From Paenibacillus ginsengarvi (lineage in GTDB: Bacteria; Bacillota; Bacilli; Paenibacillales; NBRC-103111), in NCBI RefSeq assembly GCF_003626695.1, contig NZ_RBAH01000039.1, positions 1 through 57,523 on the forward strand: 57,523 bases of DNA, written 5' to 3'. Both the position numbers and the translations under genes were made by a program. Of the stretch, positions 25,331-33,294 are shown piece by piece (positions within the stretch are counted from its first letter, which is position 1; every line of letters begins with the position of its first letter). The notes beneath the pieces were generated by a model that was not told the DNA's origin, ran no database searches, and was given only the letters and a program-made list of their open reading frames with translations.

Positions 25331-27190
25331 CTAAATCAGATCGAAGGTATGATTCTCGCTTATCGATGTATGAAGCCCCAGATCGAGAATCCCGGTTGAG
25401 CTTTGGGTCATTGTCGCGAATAAAATTTGATTGTTTTCAACCCGATTGAACAGTGCTGTGTTAGAAGCGATATGGATCGCATCGATGGAGCCGTACCGAA
25501 TTTCGTATTCGCTCGTGCTGTCAGGCACTGTGCTCCAATTCGGGCTGCACTGCGCCATTTTATTCACACCGCTGTACGACGTTATGGCCCTCTTCTGGCC
25601 GATTCCCGTTCCTTTCGTAATAAACACCAGCATATCCTTGTATGCCTGATCTTCTGCGGACGCTTCGTCTGCCAATTGAATTGTACCTGCTGTAGCCGCT
25701 TTCGCTGTTCCCGCGTGCTTGAGGCGGTTGCGAACGCTGTTGCCGTGAATATGATTATAGCTGGAGGCGGAATCTAGCAAAATATCCCCTTTGTTGCTTC
25801 CTTGCCCGCATTCCTCGATTTTATTGTTGGCTAACGTGCAATGGCGCGCATCCGTTACTTTTAACGCAGGGCCGCGAACGTTAAACAACTGGTTGTTGGC
25901 AACATGGACAGCGCTGGACGCTTGGACATCAATCCCGCTATTATCCGCTCCGCTGAAATCGATATTTTTCACCATATTGCCTTCAACAAGAACGTCGGTA
26001 CATAACCGGACAAACACGCCCGTTCGACTGACGTTGATCATATTTCCCCTGATTTTCACCTCCGACGCGAATTGGGATTGGATGGCACGCTGCAAGCCGA
26101 GAAAGCGATTGTCTTCAATCTGCACATCGTGAATAGGGCCGTTCATCGCGTTCAAGATTAAAGCTTGCTTCGCATTGTCTTTAAACAGGCTAGAGGCAAT
26201 ACGGATTCGAGCCGCTTCATCACCGGCATTTGGTTCGATATCAATCCCGGACTGCGGATTGGTCCCATTCGTTTTCTCAAAAATACAATTAAGCAGCACG
26301 ACGTCATGCGCGCCTCCGACAGTCAACCCCTGGCGGCGGTTGTTGTAAAAATGTACATTTTGAACCAATACGTTACTCGAGCTTTGGACGCCTAATGTGG
26401 AAATGAGAGCGCCGTCTCCCCAACAATTCGCAATATACAGATCCTGAATACAGACGCGATCCGAACCTTTGACCGCGATGCCCATTCCCCCTTCTCCCGT
26501 TGTACCCAGATGTTCATCACGCTCCCCTATAACGTTTCCGCCGCCTTTTACGGTTACATTTTTCCTTCCGTATATATTGATAATCTGAAAGTTACTTTTG
26601 TCTGTTGGCCGCGCTTTTAACGTTGCATGTTTGTTAATAATCATCGTCGTGTCGTCCTTCACGTTAATGCCCGCATACTGTTGTCCCGGCAGCTTCGTAT
26701 CCGCATTGATCAAATAAGTACCCGCCGGGACGTTTACCGTAACCCCCCCACCCCCGATCGCCTTGTGAAACGCGTCCGTATCGTCGGTCACCCCGTCCCC
26801 TTTCGCCCCAAACCAGCGGACATCGACGAATCCCGGTTCCCGGAAACGTTTGAATCGCGCTCCGGAAACGGAAACGACCACCGTTCCGGTATTATCGGCG
26901 GATATCGTATCGGTAGCATCGTATAGAAACGATCCTTCCTGCCCGGCGTCGATGACGATATATACAACACCCTCCAGCGGGTTTGTCTCCGCCCGCAGCT
27001 CCGCTATCGTTGTTGCAAAAACGGAATCCGTAAAAGGCTGCTTCTTTTTCTTGCTGTCTTGACCATATACCGAATTCAGAACCCCCGCTCCCTCCACTTG
27101 GATGGAAGAAGCGTACACCGCCGCAGCGGCACCAGTCATGCCGAGCGCGGCCAGCAGGGTCCTCCTGCTAATTTTACGTTCGTCGGGCAT
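25331..27190 (-). CDS. Tat-exported right-handed beta-helix protein
   Basis: A secreted protein of about 619 aa. It begins with a twin-arginine signal (ISRRTLLAALGMTGAAAAVYA). A small N-terminal region follows, then a pectate-lyase-like helix entered by the textbook motif VRWFGAKGDGVTDDTDAFHKA. Many rungs end in asparagine ladders (VLVEGNMVKNIDF, VHVANNQLFNVRG, HCTLANNKIEECG), typical of pectate lyase, GH28 and phage tailspike folds. No catalytic set was identified. The ATG at 27190, where the Tat signal begins, has AAAGGAG upstream and is preferred over a frame start at 27283. A cre-like site lies 28 bases upstream. It belongs to the same type as the protein at 4829-6550. Confidence 0.82.
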   Translation of the reverse strand: MPDERKISRRTLLAALGMTGAAAAVYASSIQVEGAGVLNSVYGQDSKKKKQPFTDSVFATTIAELRAETNPLEGVVYIVIDAGQEGSFLYDATDTISADNTGTVVVSVSGARFKRFREPGFVDVRWFGAKGDGVTDDTDAFHKAIGGGGVTVNVPAGTYLINADTKLPGQQYAGINVKDDTTMIINKHATLKARPTDKSNFQIINIYGRKNVTVKGGGNVIGERDEHLGTTGEGGMGIAVKGSDRVCIQDLYIANCWGDGALISTLGVQSSSNVLVQNVHFYNNRRQGLTVGGAHDVVLLNCIFEKTNGTNPQSGIDIEPNAGDEAARIRIASSLFKDNAKQALILNAMNGPIHDVQIEDNRFLGLQRAIQSQFASEVKIRGNMINVSRTGVFVRLCTDVLVEGNMVKNIDFSGADNSGIDVQASSAVHVANNQLFNVRGPALKVTDARHCTLANNKIEECGQGSNKGDILLDSASSYNHIHGNSVRNRLKHAGTAKAATAGTIQLADEASAEDQAYKDMLVFITKGTGIGQKRAITSYSGVNKMAQCSPNWSTVPDSTSEYEIRYGSIDAIHIASNTALFNRVENNQILFATMTQSSTGILDLGLHTSISENHTFDLI

Positions 27191-27217
27191 CTTGTCTTCT
27201 CTCCTTTGTTTTCGATT

Positions 27218-27231
27218 TGTAAGTGCTTTCA
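27218..27231 (-). promoter_or_regulatory. cre-like site (CcpA)
   Basis: TGAAAGCACTTACA on the minus strand resembles the catabolite-responsive element TGAAAGCGCTTTCA with two differences, one in the central CG. It lies in the 5' region of the beta-helix gene, where CcpA could repress when preferred sugars are present. Confidence 0.4.
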
Positions 27232-27340
27232 AAAAGCGGAAGCAAACTAATTTGCAACCGTATTCAATTCCGATTTTATTCAAATCAAAAGTTTAATTCC
27301 AGTTTAAAAAAACTTGCAATTTTACCAATCGTTCGATGGG

Positions 27341-27394
27341 TGCAAAAAAAGACTGCGAAACAGCAATCCCGAGCCGGGAGCCGTTGCAGTCTTT
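27341..27394 (-). terminator. Terminator of the sugar ABC operon
   Basis: AAAGACTGC pairs with GCAGTCTTT (arms 27348-27356 and 27386-27394). On the minus strand the stem runs into TTTTTTTGC. Confidence 0.85.
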
Positions 27395-27425
27395 CGCTAC
27401 ATGAGGGCATGTTTCACAGGGCGGC

Positions 27426-28310
27426 TTAACCTTTTACCGCACCTGCGACCATCCCTTTCATAATTTGCTCTTGGAAGATAAGATAGATGACGATTGTCGG
27501 AACAACGGCTATAGCCATCGCGGCCATGGTCAAACTGTAATCCGTCCCGAACCCGTCGGAAAAGATCGACAAGCTGAGCGGCAGCGTTTTGAGCGCTTGC
27601 TTGTTAATAAACACGAGAGCGAATGCGAAATCGTTCCAGAACCGCAGAAAGGCGAGAATGGCGACCGTAGCCATGGCCGGTACGGCGAGCGGGAATATAA
27701 CCCGGAAGAAAATTCCCCAGTAGCCGTTGCCGTCGATCATCGCCGCCTCTTCGACTTCCTTCGGCACCGAGGTCAAGTAAGCGGCGACCACGAAGATGGC
27801 GACAGGCAGCTCGAACGCCGTATAGGGCAGAATCAATGCCCAATGCGTGTCGAGAATCGCCATTTTTTTCATCATAATAAACAGCGGAACGAGCGTACTG
27901 TGAATCGGAATCAGCATGCCGAGCACGAACAGCGCCATAATCGGCCCCTTCAGCTTGAACTGAAGCCTGGACAGCACGTAAGCGGCCAGCGTTCCTAGAA
28001 ACAGCGTCAGCACCATCGCGACGACGGTCACGATTACCGAATTCGTAAGCGCGGTGCCGATACCGGCTATTTTCCACGCCTTCGCAAAGTTTTCAAACTG
28101 CCAGACGGAAGGCAGCGAGAACGGCTTGCCGTAAAAATCCTGATTCGTCTTGAACGAACTAATGAACAGCCAAATAAGCGGATACAGCGTAAGCAGCGCA
28201 TAGATGGCCAGCAGCACGTTGCCTGCCCATGCCTTGCCCGTCCGGAACGCGCCTGCCAGCGGATTCGGGCCTCTCGCGGCCGGGTTTGCGGTCTTTAGCA
28301 TACCCATCAT
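27426..28310 (-). CDS. Sugar ABC transporter permease (MalG type)
   Basis: Inner-membrane permease of about 294 aa with six predicted helices. The cytoplasmic EAA loop, which contacts the ATPase, reads EEAAMIDGNGYWGIFFRVIFPL and sits in the expected place. The protein ends in the family tail QEQIMKGMVAGAVKG, typical of MalG/UgpE-type CUT1 permeases. It is the last gene of a binding protein - MalF - MalG operon, 24 bases after the MalF-type gene. Several ATGs cluster at the start; one at 28301 has better spacing from GGGGAGG than the first. As is usual in Firmicutes, the ATPase is missing and a shared MsmX-like ATPase elsewhere is expected. Confidence 0.93.
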   Translation of the reverse strand: MMGMLKTANPAARGPNPLAGAFRTGKAWAGNVLLAIYALLTLYPLIWLFISSFKTNQDFYGKPFSLPSVWQFENFAKAWKIAGIGTALTNSVIVTVVAMVLTLFLGTLAAYVLSRLQFKLKGPIMALFVLGMLIPIHSTLVPLFIMMKKMAILDTHWALILPYTAFELPVAIFVVAAYLTSVPKEVEEAAMIDGNGYWGIFFRVIFPLAVPAMATVAILAFLRFWNDFAFALVFINKQALKTLPLSLSIFSDGFGTDYSLTMAAMAIAVVPTIVIYLIFQEQIMKGMVAGAVKG

Positions 28311-28334
28311 GCCTCCCCTTCGTTTCCCCGCTAC

Positions 28335-29207
28335 TTACGTTTTCCGTTTCATGAGCAGCTGGCTGCCGACGACGAGCAGCATGCTGATGATCATAATCGT
28401 CGTCGAAACGGCGGAACCGTACCCGTAGCGAAAAATATTAAACGTATTGTTGTACATATAAGTTGCCATCAGCTCGGTCGATTGGGCCGGACCGCCGCCC
28501 GTCATGACGTAGATGAGATCGAACGCCTTCATACTGCCGGAAATACACAGCACGATCGCGACCTTGATCGTATCCCAGATCATCGGAACGATAATCATAT
28601 ACAGTCTGCGGAAGCCGACGGCGCCGTCAATTTTGGCCGCATCCTCCACTTCGGAAGAAATATTTTGGATCGCGGCGACGAACAATATGAGGTAGGGGCC
28701 AATGTTCGCCCAGATGATCGGCACGCTTACGGAATACATGTTTACTTTCGGGTCGCCAAGCCAGTCGCGAATCCACGAGCTGAGTCCGGCTTGTTCGAGA
28801 ATATAATTCAGAATCCCGATTTGCGGGTTATAAATATAACCCCATATAATACCGATAACGACCGAGGCGAGCACCATCGGCATGAAAACCGCCGAGCGGA
28901 CAAACCGATGAAAAAAGGAGGTTTTCCACAGCACCAGCGACAGCACGAGCGCAATCGGCACCTGGCCGAATATCGAAGCGGCCACGATAATCAGATTGTT
29001 TTTGAACGCCCGCCAGAAGACGGGGTCCTTCACGGTTTCGAGGTAGTTGTCGAAACCGACGAACTTCATCGCCCCAATGCCCTTCCAGTCGAAAAATCCG
29101 TAAAACGCCGACCAGAAAATCGGCACGATTACGAAGATGAAATAAAGCGCCAGGGCGGGAAGCAGACCCACAATGATAAAACGTCTTGTTCGGTTCGCTG
29201 TGGTCAT
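28335..29207 (-). CDS. Sugar ABC transporter permease (MalF type)
   Basis: Inner-membrane permease of 290 aa with six helices, the partner of the downstream MalG-type protein. The EAA loop reads EDAAKIDGAVGFRRLYMIIVPM, and FDLIYVMTGGGPAQSTELMATYMY is the usual MalF/UgpA block. AAAGGAGG sits just before the ATG. The gene follows the binding-protein gene across a 144-base gap with a stable hairpin (29275-29296) that may set the ratio of binding protein to permease. Substrate unknown, but the CUT1 type implies oligosaccharides or glycerol-phosphate derivatives. Confidence 0.93.
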   Translation of the reverse strand: MTTANRTRRFIIVGLLPALALYFIFVIVPIFWSAFYGFFDWKGIGAMKFVGFDNYLETVKDPVFWRAFKNNLIIVAASIFGQVPIALVLSLVLWKTSFFHRFVRSAVFMPMVLASVVIGIIWGYIYNPQIGILNYILEQAGLSSWIRDWLGDPKVNMYSVSVPIIWANIGPYLILFVAAIQNISSEVEDAAKIDGAVGFRRLYMIIVPMIWDTIKVAIVLCISGSMKAFDLIYVMTGGGPAQSTELMATYMYNNTFNIFRYGYGSAVSTTIMIISMLLVVGSQLLMKRKT

Positions 29208-29274
29208 GGCTTGGCCTCCTTTAATGGCTGATTTGGCGCGCGCCGTTTTCGCCGCCCGGACCGAAAGCCGGAAC

Positions 29275-29296
29275 CGGCTTTTCTGCGGAAAAGCCG
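29275..29296 (-). promoter_or_regulatory. Intercistronic stem-loop after the binding-protein gene
   Basis: CGGCTTTTC (29275-29283) pairs perfectly with GAAAAGCCG (29288-29296) around a TGCG loop. No T-run follows. Such structures commonly protect the 3' end of the abundant binding-protein message in ABC operons. Confidence 0.55.
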
Positions 29297-29351
29297 ATCC
29301 CGATTTCCCGTTTCCTTTCGAACCGGCTCAGCGGTCGAAAGCGGTGTTTAC

Positions 29352-30686
29352 TCACTTGCCGATTGATCTTGCCTGCGCGTCCTGCAGCTTCTTCGCGATA
29401 TCTTCCGGTTTGCCGCCCATGAGCAGCTCCTGCAATCCGTTGTTGATCGCTTCCGCGCCTTGCGAGCTGAGGTAAGCGTCATATACCGGCGTAAATTTCA
29501 CGCTTTTCGTCAAGTTATAGGCTTTGTAGAACAAGGAAGTCACTTTCGACGGGTCTACTTCCATTTTGTAGTTGACGATTTGGTTCGCTTGGGCTACGGC
29601 TTGCATGCCTTCCGGACCGCTGATCGTGTATATCAGGTCGAGAGCGGCGTCAAGCTGCTTGCCGGTTGGCTTCTTGCTGACGGCGAAGCCGCCTCCCGCA
29701 CCGCCGGAGAGCGTGTTCGGGTCGCCTTTGCCGCCCGGAACCGAAGGAAGTACCGCAACGTCGATCTGATCGAGCTGCTCCTTCGTGCCCGTCGCCGCCA
29801 TATTCGTTAGCGCCCAAGCGCCGTCGATCATCATCGCCGCTTTACCGGTGATGAAATATTGCTCCATCTGCGTGTTATCCAAGCTGTTGAAGCCTTGCTG
29901 GAACGCGCCTGCATCGGCCAAGCCCTTCAAGAGACCAAGCGCCTGCACGAACTCCGGGTCGGTGAATTTGGCTCCGTCCTGTTTGACCGCTTTGAGGAAC
30001 CAGTCGGTGCCCGTTACCCGGTCGGCCAGCGAACTGAGAATGCTGGATTGCGCGAGCCATGCGGCTTTGTTGCCGAGCGAGATCGGCGTAATGCCTTTAT
30101 CCTTGAACGCTTTAACCGCCGTGAGCAGCTCGTCCCACGTTTTCGGCACTTGAACGCCATTTTTCTCGAACAGCGTTTTGTTGTAGAAGAACAGCGATGT
30201 TACGGATGCGTTTACCGGTACGGCGTACACTTCGTTTTTGAACGAAAGCGGATCGAACGCGCCCGGGGTAAAGTTGTTTTTCCATTCGGTCTGTTTATTC
30301 AGCAGCGGGGTGATCGGTTGAATCAAACCGCCGTCGTAAAATTCCTGGATCATCGAGCCGGAGTTGGTGAAGAAGACGTCCGGCATTTCATTCGCTGCAG
30401 CGACCGTCTTCAGCCGCTGGCGGTACCCGTCGGGAGGAATCGCTTGGGCATCAAGCTCGACTTCCGGATGAGCAGCTTTGAACTTTTCGATCTGACCACG
30501 AACGGCTTTGGCGCGGAGATCGTCTCCGGAATAGTTGTGCCATACCGTCAGTTTCACTTTTTGCGCCGGCGCTTCTTTGGCATCTCCGCCGGTTTTCGTT
30601 CCGGAATCGGCCGGATTGCCGCATGCGGCTGCAAGTGTGGACAAGACGACTACGGAAGCGAGACTTGCCGCGATTTTTTTATTCAT
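29352..30686 (-). CDS. Extracellular sugar-binding lipoprotein of the ABC importer
   Basis: First gene of the importer operon: a 444-aa lipid-anchored binding protein. The signal ends in LAAAC (Cys about residue 22), followed by a Gly/Lys linker. The mature part starts with the usual VKLTVWHNYSGDD strand and continues with FFYNKTLFEKNGVQVPKTWDEL and the GKAAMMIDGAWAL block shared by family-1 binding proteins. AGGGGG precedes the ATG. Together with the two downstream permeases it makes an importer complete except for the ATPase. No glycosidase gene accompanies it to hint at the substrate. Confidence 0.93.
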   Translation of the reverse strand: MNKKIAASLASVVVLSTLAAACGNPADSGTKTGGDAKEAPAQKVKLTVWHNYSGDDLRAKAVRGQIEKFKAAHPEVELDAQAIPPDGYRQRLKTVAAANEMPDVFFTNSGSMIQEFYDGGLIQPITPLLNKQTEWKNNFTPGAFDPLSFKNEVYAVPVNASVTSLFFYNKTLFEKNGVQVPKTWDELLTAVKAFKDKGITPISLGNKAAWLAQSSILSSLADRVTGTDWFLKAVKQDGAKFTDPEFVQALGLLKGLADAGAFQQGFNSLDNTQMEQYFITGKAAMMIDGAWALTNMAATGTKEQLDQIDVAVLPSVPGGKGDPNTLSGGAGGGFAVSKKPTGKQLDAALDLIYTISGPEGMQAVAQANQIVNYKMEVDPSKVTSLFYKAYNLTKSVKFTPVYDAYLSSQGAEAINNGLQELLMGGKPEDIAKKLQDAQARSIGK

Positions 30687-30861
30687 CTTGAAACCCCCTT
30701 CTTTTTAAGTACAGCTTTAGTATATACACCCGGCGTTCGTAAAGGCAGGGGACATTCTACGCTTATAGGGTAGACAAATTCCGGTTTTGCATTCGGGGAA
30801 GGCCGTAGGATGGGATGTTGCGAAAGAGCACTGTCCACCGCTACGACGCAGCTTCTTATGC

Positions 30862-30900
30862 AAAAAAAGGCCCCTAACCGCAATAGCGGCAAGGAGCCCC
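30862..30900 (-). terminator. Terminator of the M20 peptidase operon
   Basis: On the minus strand a stem with GGGGCTCC/GGGGCC-type pairing and an inner GCCGC/GCGG arm runs into TTTTTTTGC. It closes the HK-RR-DSD1-M20 transcript. Confidence 0.75.
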
Positions 30901-30923
30901 GTTCGAAAGTCCATTCATGTTGA

Positions 30924-32117
30924 TCATTCCCCGAAATGCATCGCCGTATGAACAAAGACAGCCGCCGCCCGGACGACCTCGGCAAGCTCGACCCATTCGT
31001 CCGCCGTGTGCGCTTCGGCAATATCGCCGGGCCCGAATACGAGCGTCGGCACTCCGACGCGCGTCAGCTTGCTGGCGTCGCTGCAATAGGGAGCCCCGAC
31101 GGCCACACGGCCGGGCGCGTACGTATTCGACGCCGCCATCAAAGTGAGGACGAGCGGATCGTCCGGCGCGACCTCCATCGCAAAGTCCGTCAGAAACGGG
31201 CGATGGACGACAACCGACGCTCCGGAAGGCCAGCCCTGCTCCCGTACGAAACTGGCGACACTGTCGCGCGCATCGGCCCAGACGTCTTCCCACTCCTGAC
31301 CGGGCGCGGTGCGGATGTCCACCGATACCAGACAGCGCTCCGCTACCGTATTCGGCGCAACGCCTCCCTCGATCATGCTGATGCACAGCGTCGGCGCTCC
31401 GGTCAGCGGATGCCGCGAGGCGGGAAAGCGCTCGGCGGCGTACCGCTTCAGGAAGGCGATCACATCCGCCATGCGCTCGATCGCATTGACTCCCTTCTCC
31501 GGCGTAGAACTGTGCGCGGCCGCTCCGATCGTCTCGATTCGGAAGCGCAGCACGCCCTTGTGGGCGATAATCGCATGCAGCTTCGTCGGCTCGCCGACGA
31601 TCGCCGCGTCGCATCGAAGCCCGCCGCAACGGATAAGCTCCGCCAGTGCCGAGACGCCCTTGTACGTAATTTCCTCGTCGACGACGGCGGCCAGACGGAC
31701 AGTGACGGCAGGCAGCATATCGCGTTCCTTCATCGTTTCGAGCGCCACGAGCATGGCAGCGAGCGAAGCCTTGGTATCGCATGCGCCGCGTCCGTACAGG
31801 CGGCCGTCCCGCACTTCCGCGCCGAACGGATCGAGCGTCATGCCTGCCGTCTGTACGGTATCCATATGCGCCTCCCACAACAGGCAGCGGTCGGTCCGTC
31901 CCGCAAGCGTGCCGATCACGTTGTCCCGGTCCGGCTCCACAGACTGTACCTCATAAGGAAGCCCCAGCCTCTCCAGAAAGCGGCGCACATAGGCGGCTAC
32001 TTCTTTCTCGCCTTGTCCGCCCTGAAACCCCGGGTTGACACTCGGTATCCGCACGAGATCCGACAACACTTCCCGGACGCGCGACTCGTTAATATACTCC
32101 AAGTAGCTGATCGTCAT
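30924..32117 (-). CDS. M20-family deacylase (ArgE/DapE-like)
   Basis: A zinc-dependent amidohydrolase of about 397 aa. Metal-binding blocks are visible: EAHMDTV (His, Asp), GRGACDTKASLAAML (bridging Asp), AAVVDEEITYKG (catalytic Glu pair) and GPGDIAEAHTADEW (late His). The dimerisation domain with HSSTPEKGVNAIERM lies between. The family removes acyl groups from amino acids (acetylornithine, succinyl-diaminopimelate). Because it ends an operon with a DSD1-like enzyme next to a D-aminoacylase locus, I infer that the substrate here is an N-acyl amino acid or small peptide. The ATG at 32117 is chosen over an in-frame GTG at 32129 that lies within the ribosome-binding site. Confidence 0.88.
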   Translation of the reverse strand: MTISYLEYINESRVREVLSDLVRIPSVNPGFQGGQGEKEVAAYVRRFLERLGLPYEVQSVEPDRDNVIGTLAGRTDRCLLWEAHMDTVQTAGMTLDPFGAEVRDGRLYGRGACDTKASLAAMLVALETMKERDMLPAVTVRLAAVVDEEITYKGVSALAELIRCGGLRCDAAIVGEPTKLHAIIAHKGVLRFRIETIGAAAHSSTPEKGVNAIERMADVIAFLKRYAAERFPASRHPLTGAPTLCISMIEGGVAPNTVAERCLVSVDIRTAPGQEWEDVWADARDSVASFVREQGWPSGASVVVHRPFLTDFAMEVAPDDPLVLTLMAASNTYAPGRVAVGAPYCSDASKLTRVGVPTLVFGPGDIAEAHTADEWVELAEVVRAAAVFVHTAMHFGE

Positions 32118-32166
32118 GAGTCTCTTCACCCCCCATAAGCTCTAAACGAAAACTACTAAAACTCCT

Positions 32167-33267
32167 CTAGTAGTTGCAGCCGCGCGCATCGACCGGAATC
32201 GTCCGCTCTACTTGTCCGCCGCGCACGCCGTTAATGCGGTCGCACAAATTCGGAATGACGCACGAATGATTCGGAATGATTTCGATCCGATCGCCGACGG
32301 CAAGCGAAGCCGTTTCCGGATCGAATTGCAGGAAGCCGTGCTCTTCGTTGAGGCCCGTTATACGAAGCTCGGGGCGGCCGACAACGATGCCGAAGCCGTC
32401 CCGGTTATGCGCCTTGTCGCTCGTCAGCGTCTTCGTCCCGGCGTCGATCGTAGCCCGGCCGGGCAGCGGCGTGCTGACCACGGTCGCTACAACCCTCAGC
32501 GCGCAATCTTCTTCGGTAGCGAAGCCCATCGCAACGCCCGAGACGTCGAACAAAATATAATTGCCCGCCCTCACTTCGGACACCCCGCTTAATTCCTCGC
32601 ACAGCAGCGCAGCAGGCGAGGAGCCGGTGCTGACAATATCCACTCCGATGCCGGCTTCCAGCAAAGACGTCTTAACCGCCTGCATCGTCTCCGACTCCCG
32701 GCGCACAGCGGCTCGAAACGAAGCTTCGTCCTTATTGCCGTATATGGTGCCGAAATAGCCCATAATGCCGCGGATGTGAATGCCGGGCAGAACGGCAATC
32801 TCGCGGGCGAACGAGACGGCGTCTTCTCCCGGCTGGCGTCCGCCGCGATTCAGTCCGCCGTCGATCTCGATCAGAACCTGCACCGGCTTCCCGGTCGTTT
32901 CTCCTACTCGGGATAATCCCAGCGCGCCCTGGACGCTGTCGACCGTCGCGAGCATATTCGCCTTCAAGTGAAGCCGGGCGAAGCGCTCCAGCTTGTCCTC
33001 GCCGATGATCGGATAAGCGACCAGTATCGAATCGATGCCGGCTTCGGCAAACACCTCGGCTTCCGACAGCTTCGCCACGGTGATGCCGATCGCTCCGGCT
33101 TCAAGCTGCTTGCGGGCAAAATAAACCGACTTCGTCGATTTGATATGCGGACGATGCGCGATTCCTTGCGCTTTCAGCTTCGCAGCCAAGCGGGCAATGT
33201 TGCGCTCCACGATATCCAGGTCGACGATAACCGCAGGTGTAGGCAGTTCCGGGTACGTATAAGACAT
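32167..33267 (-). CDS. DSD1/D-threonine aldolase-like PLP enzyme
   Basis: A fold-type III (alanine-racemase-like) PLP enzyme of 366 aa. The cofactor lysine lies in PHIKSTKSVYFARKQL near the N-terminus. The metal site typical of D-threonine aldolase and D-serine dehydratase is in the C-terminal beta domain (NHSCVIPNLCDRINGV, His and Cys). These enzymes cleave or dehydrate beta-hydroxy D-amino acids. The ATG at 33267 has GGAGAG seven bases upstream. It lies 27 bases after the response-regulator gene and 49 before the M20 deacylase, so it is in the same operon. It fits with the divergent D-aminoacylase and RidA genes as a D-amino acid degradation step. Confidence 0.88.
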   Translation of the reverse strand: MSYTYPELPTPAVIVDLDIVERNIARLAAKLKAQGIAHRPHIKSTKSVYFARKQLEAGAIGITVAKLSEAEVFAEAGIDSILVAYPIIGEDKLERFARLHLKANMLATVDSVQGALGLSRVGETTGKPVQVLIEIDGGLNRGGRQPGEDAVSFAREIAVLPGIHIRGIMGYFGTIYGNKDEASFRAAVRRESETMQAVKTSLLEAGIGVDIVSTGSSPAALLCEELSGVSEVRAGNYILFDVSGVAMGFATEEDCALRVVATVVSTPLPGRATIDAGTKTLTSDKAHNRDGFGIVVGRPELRITGLNEEHGFLQFDPETASLAVGDRIEIIPNHSCVIPNLCDRINGVRGGQVERTIPVDARGCNY

Positions 33268-33294
33268 ATGCAATCTCTCCATTTGCTGTATAGT

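Noticed and set aside
30936..32138. A 400-codon plus-strand frame opposite the M20 deacylase
   Set aside because: No recognisable protein; the opposite strand carries a complete metallopeptidase with all metal ligands.
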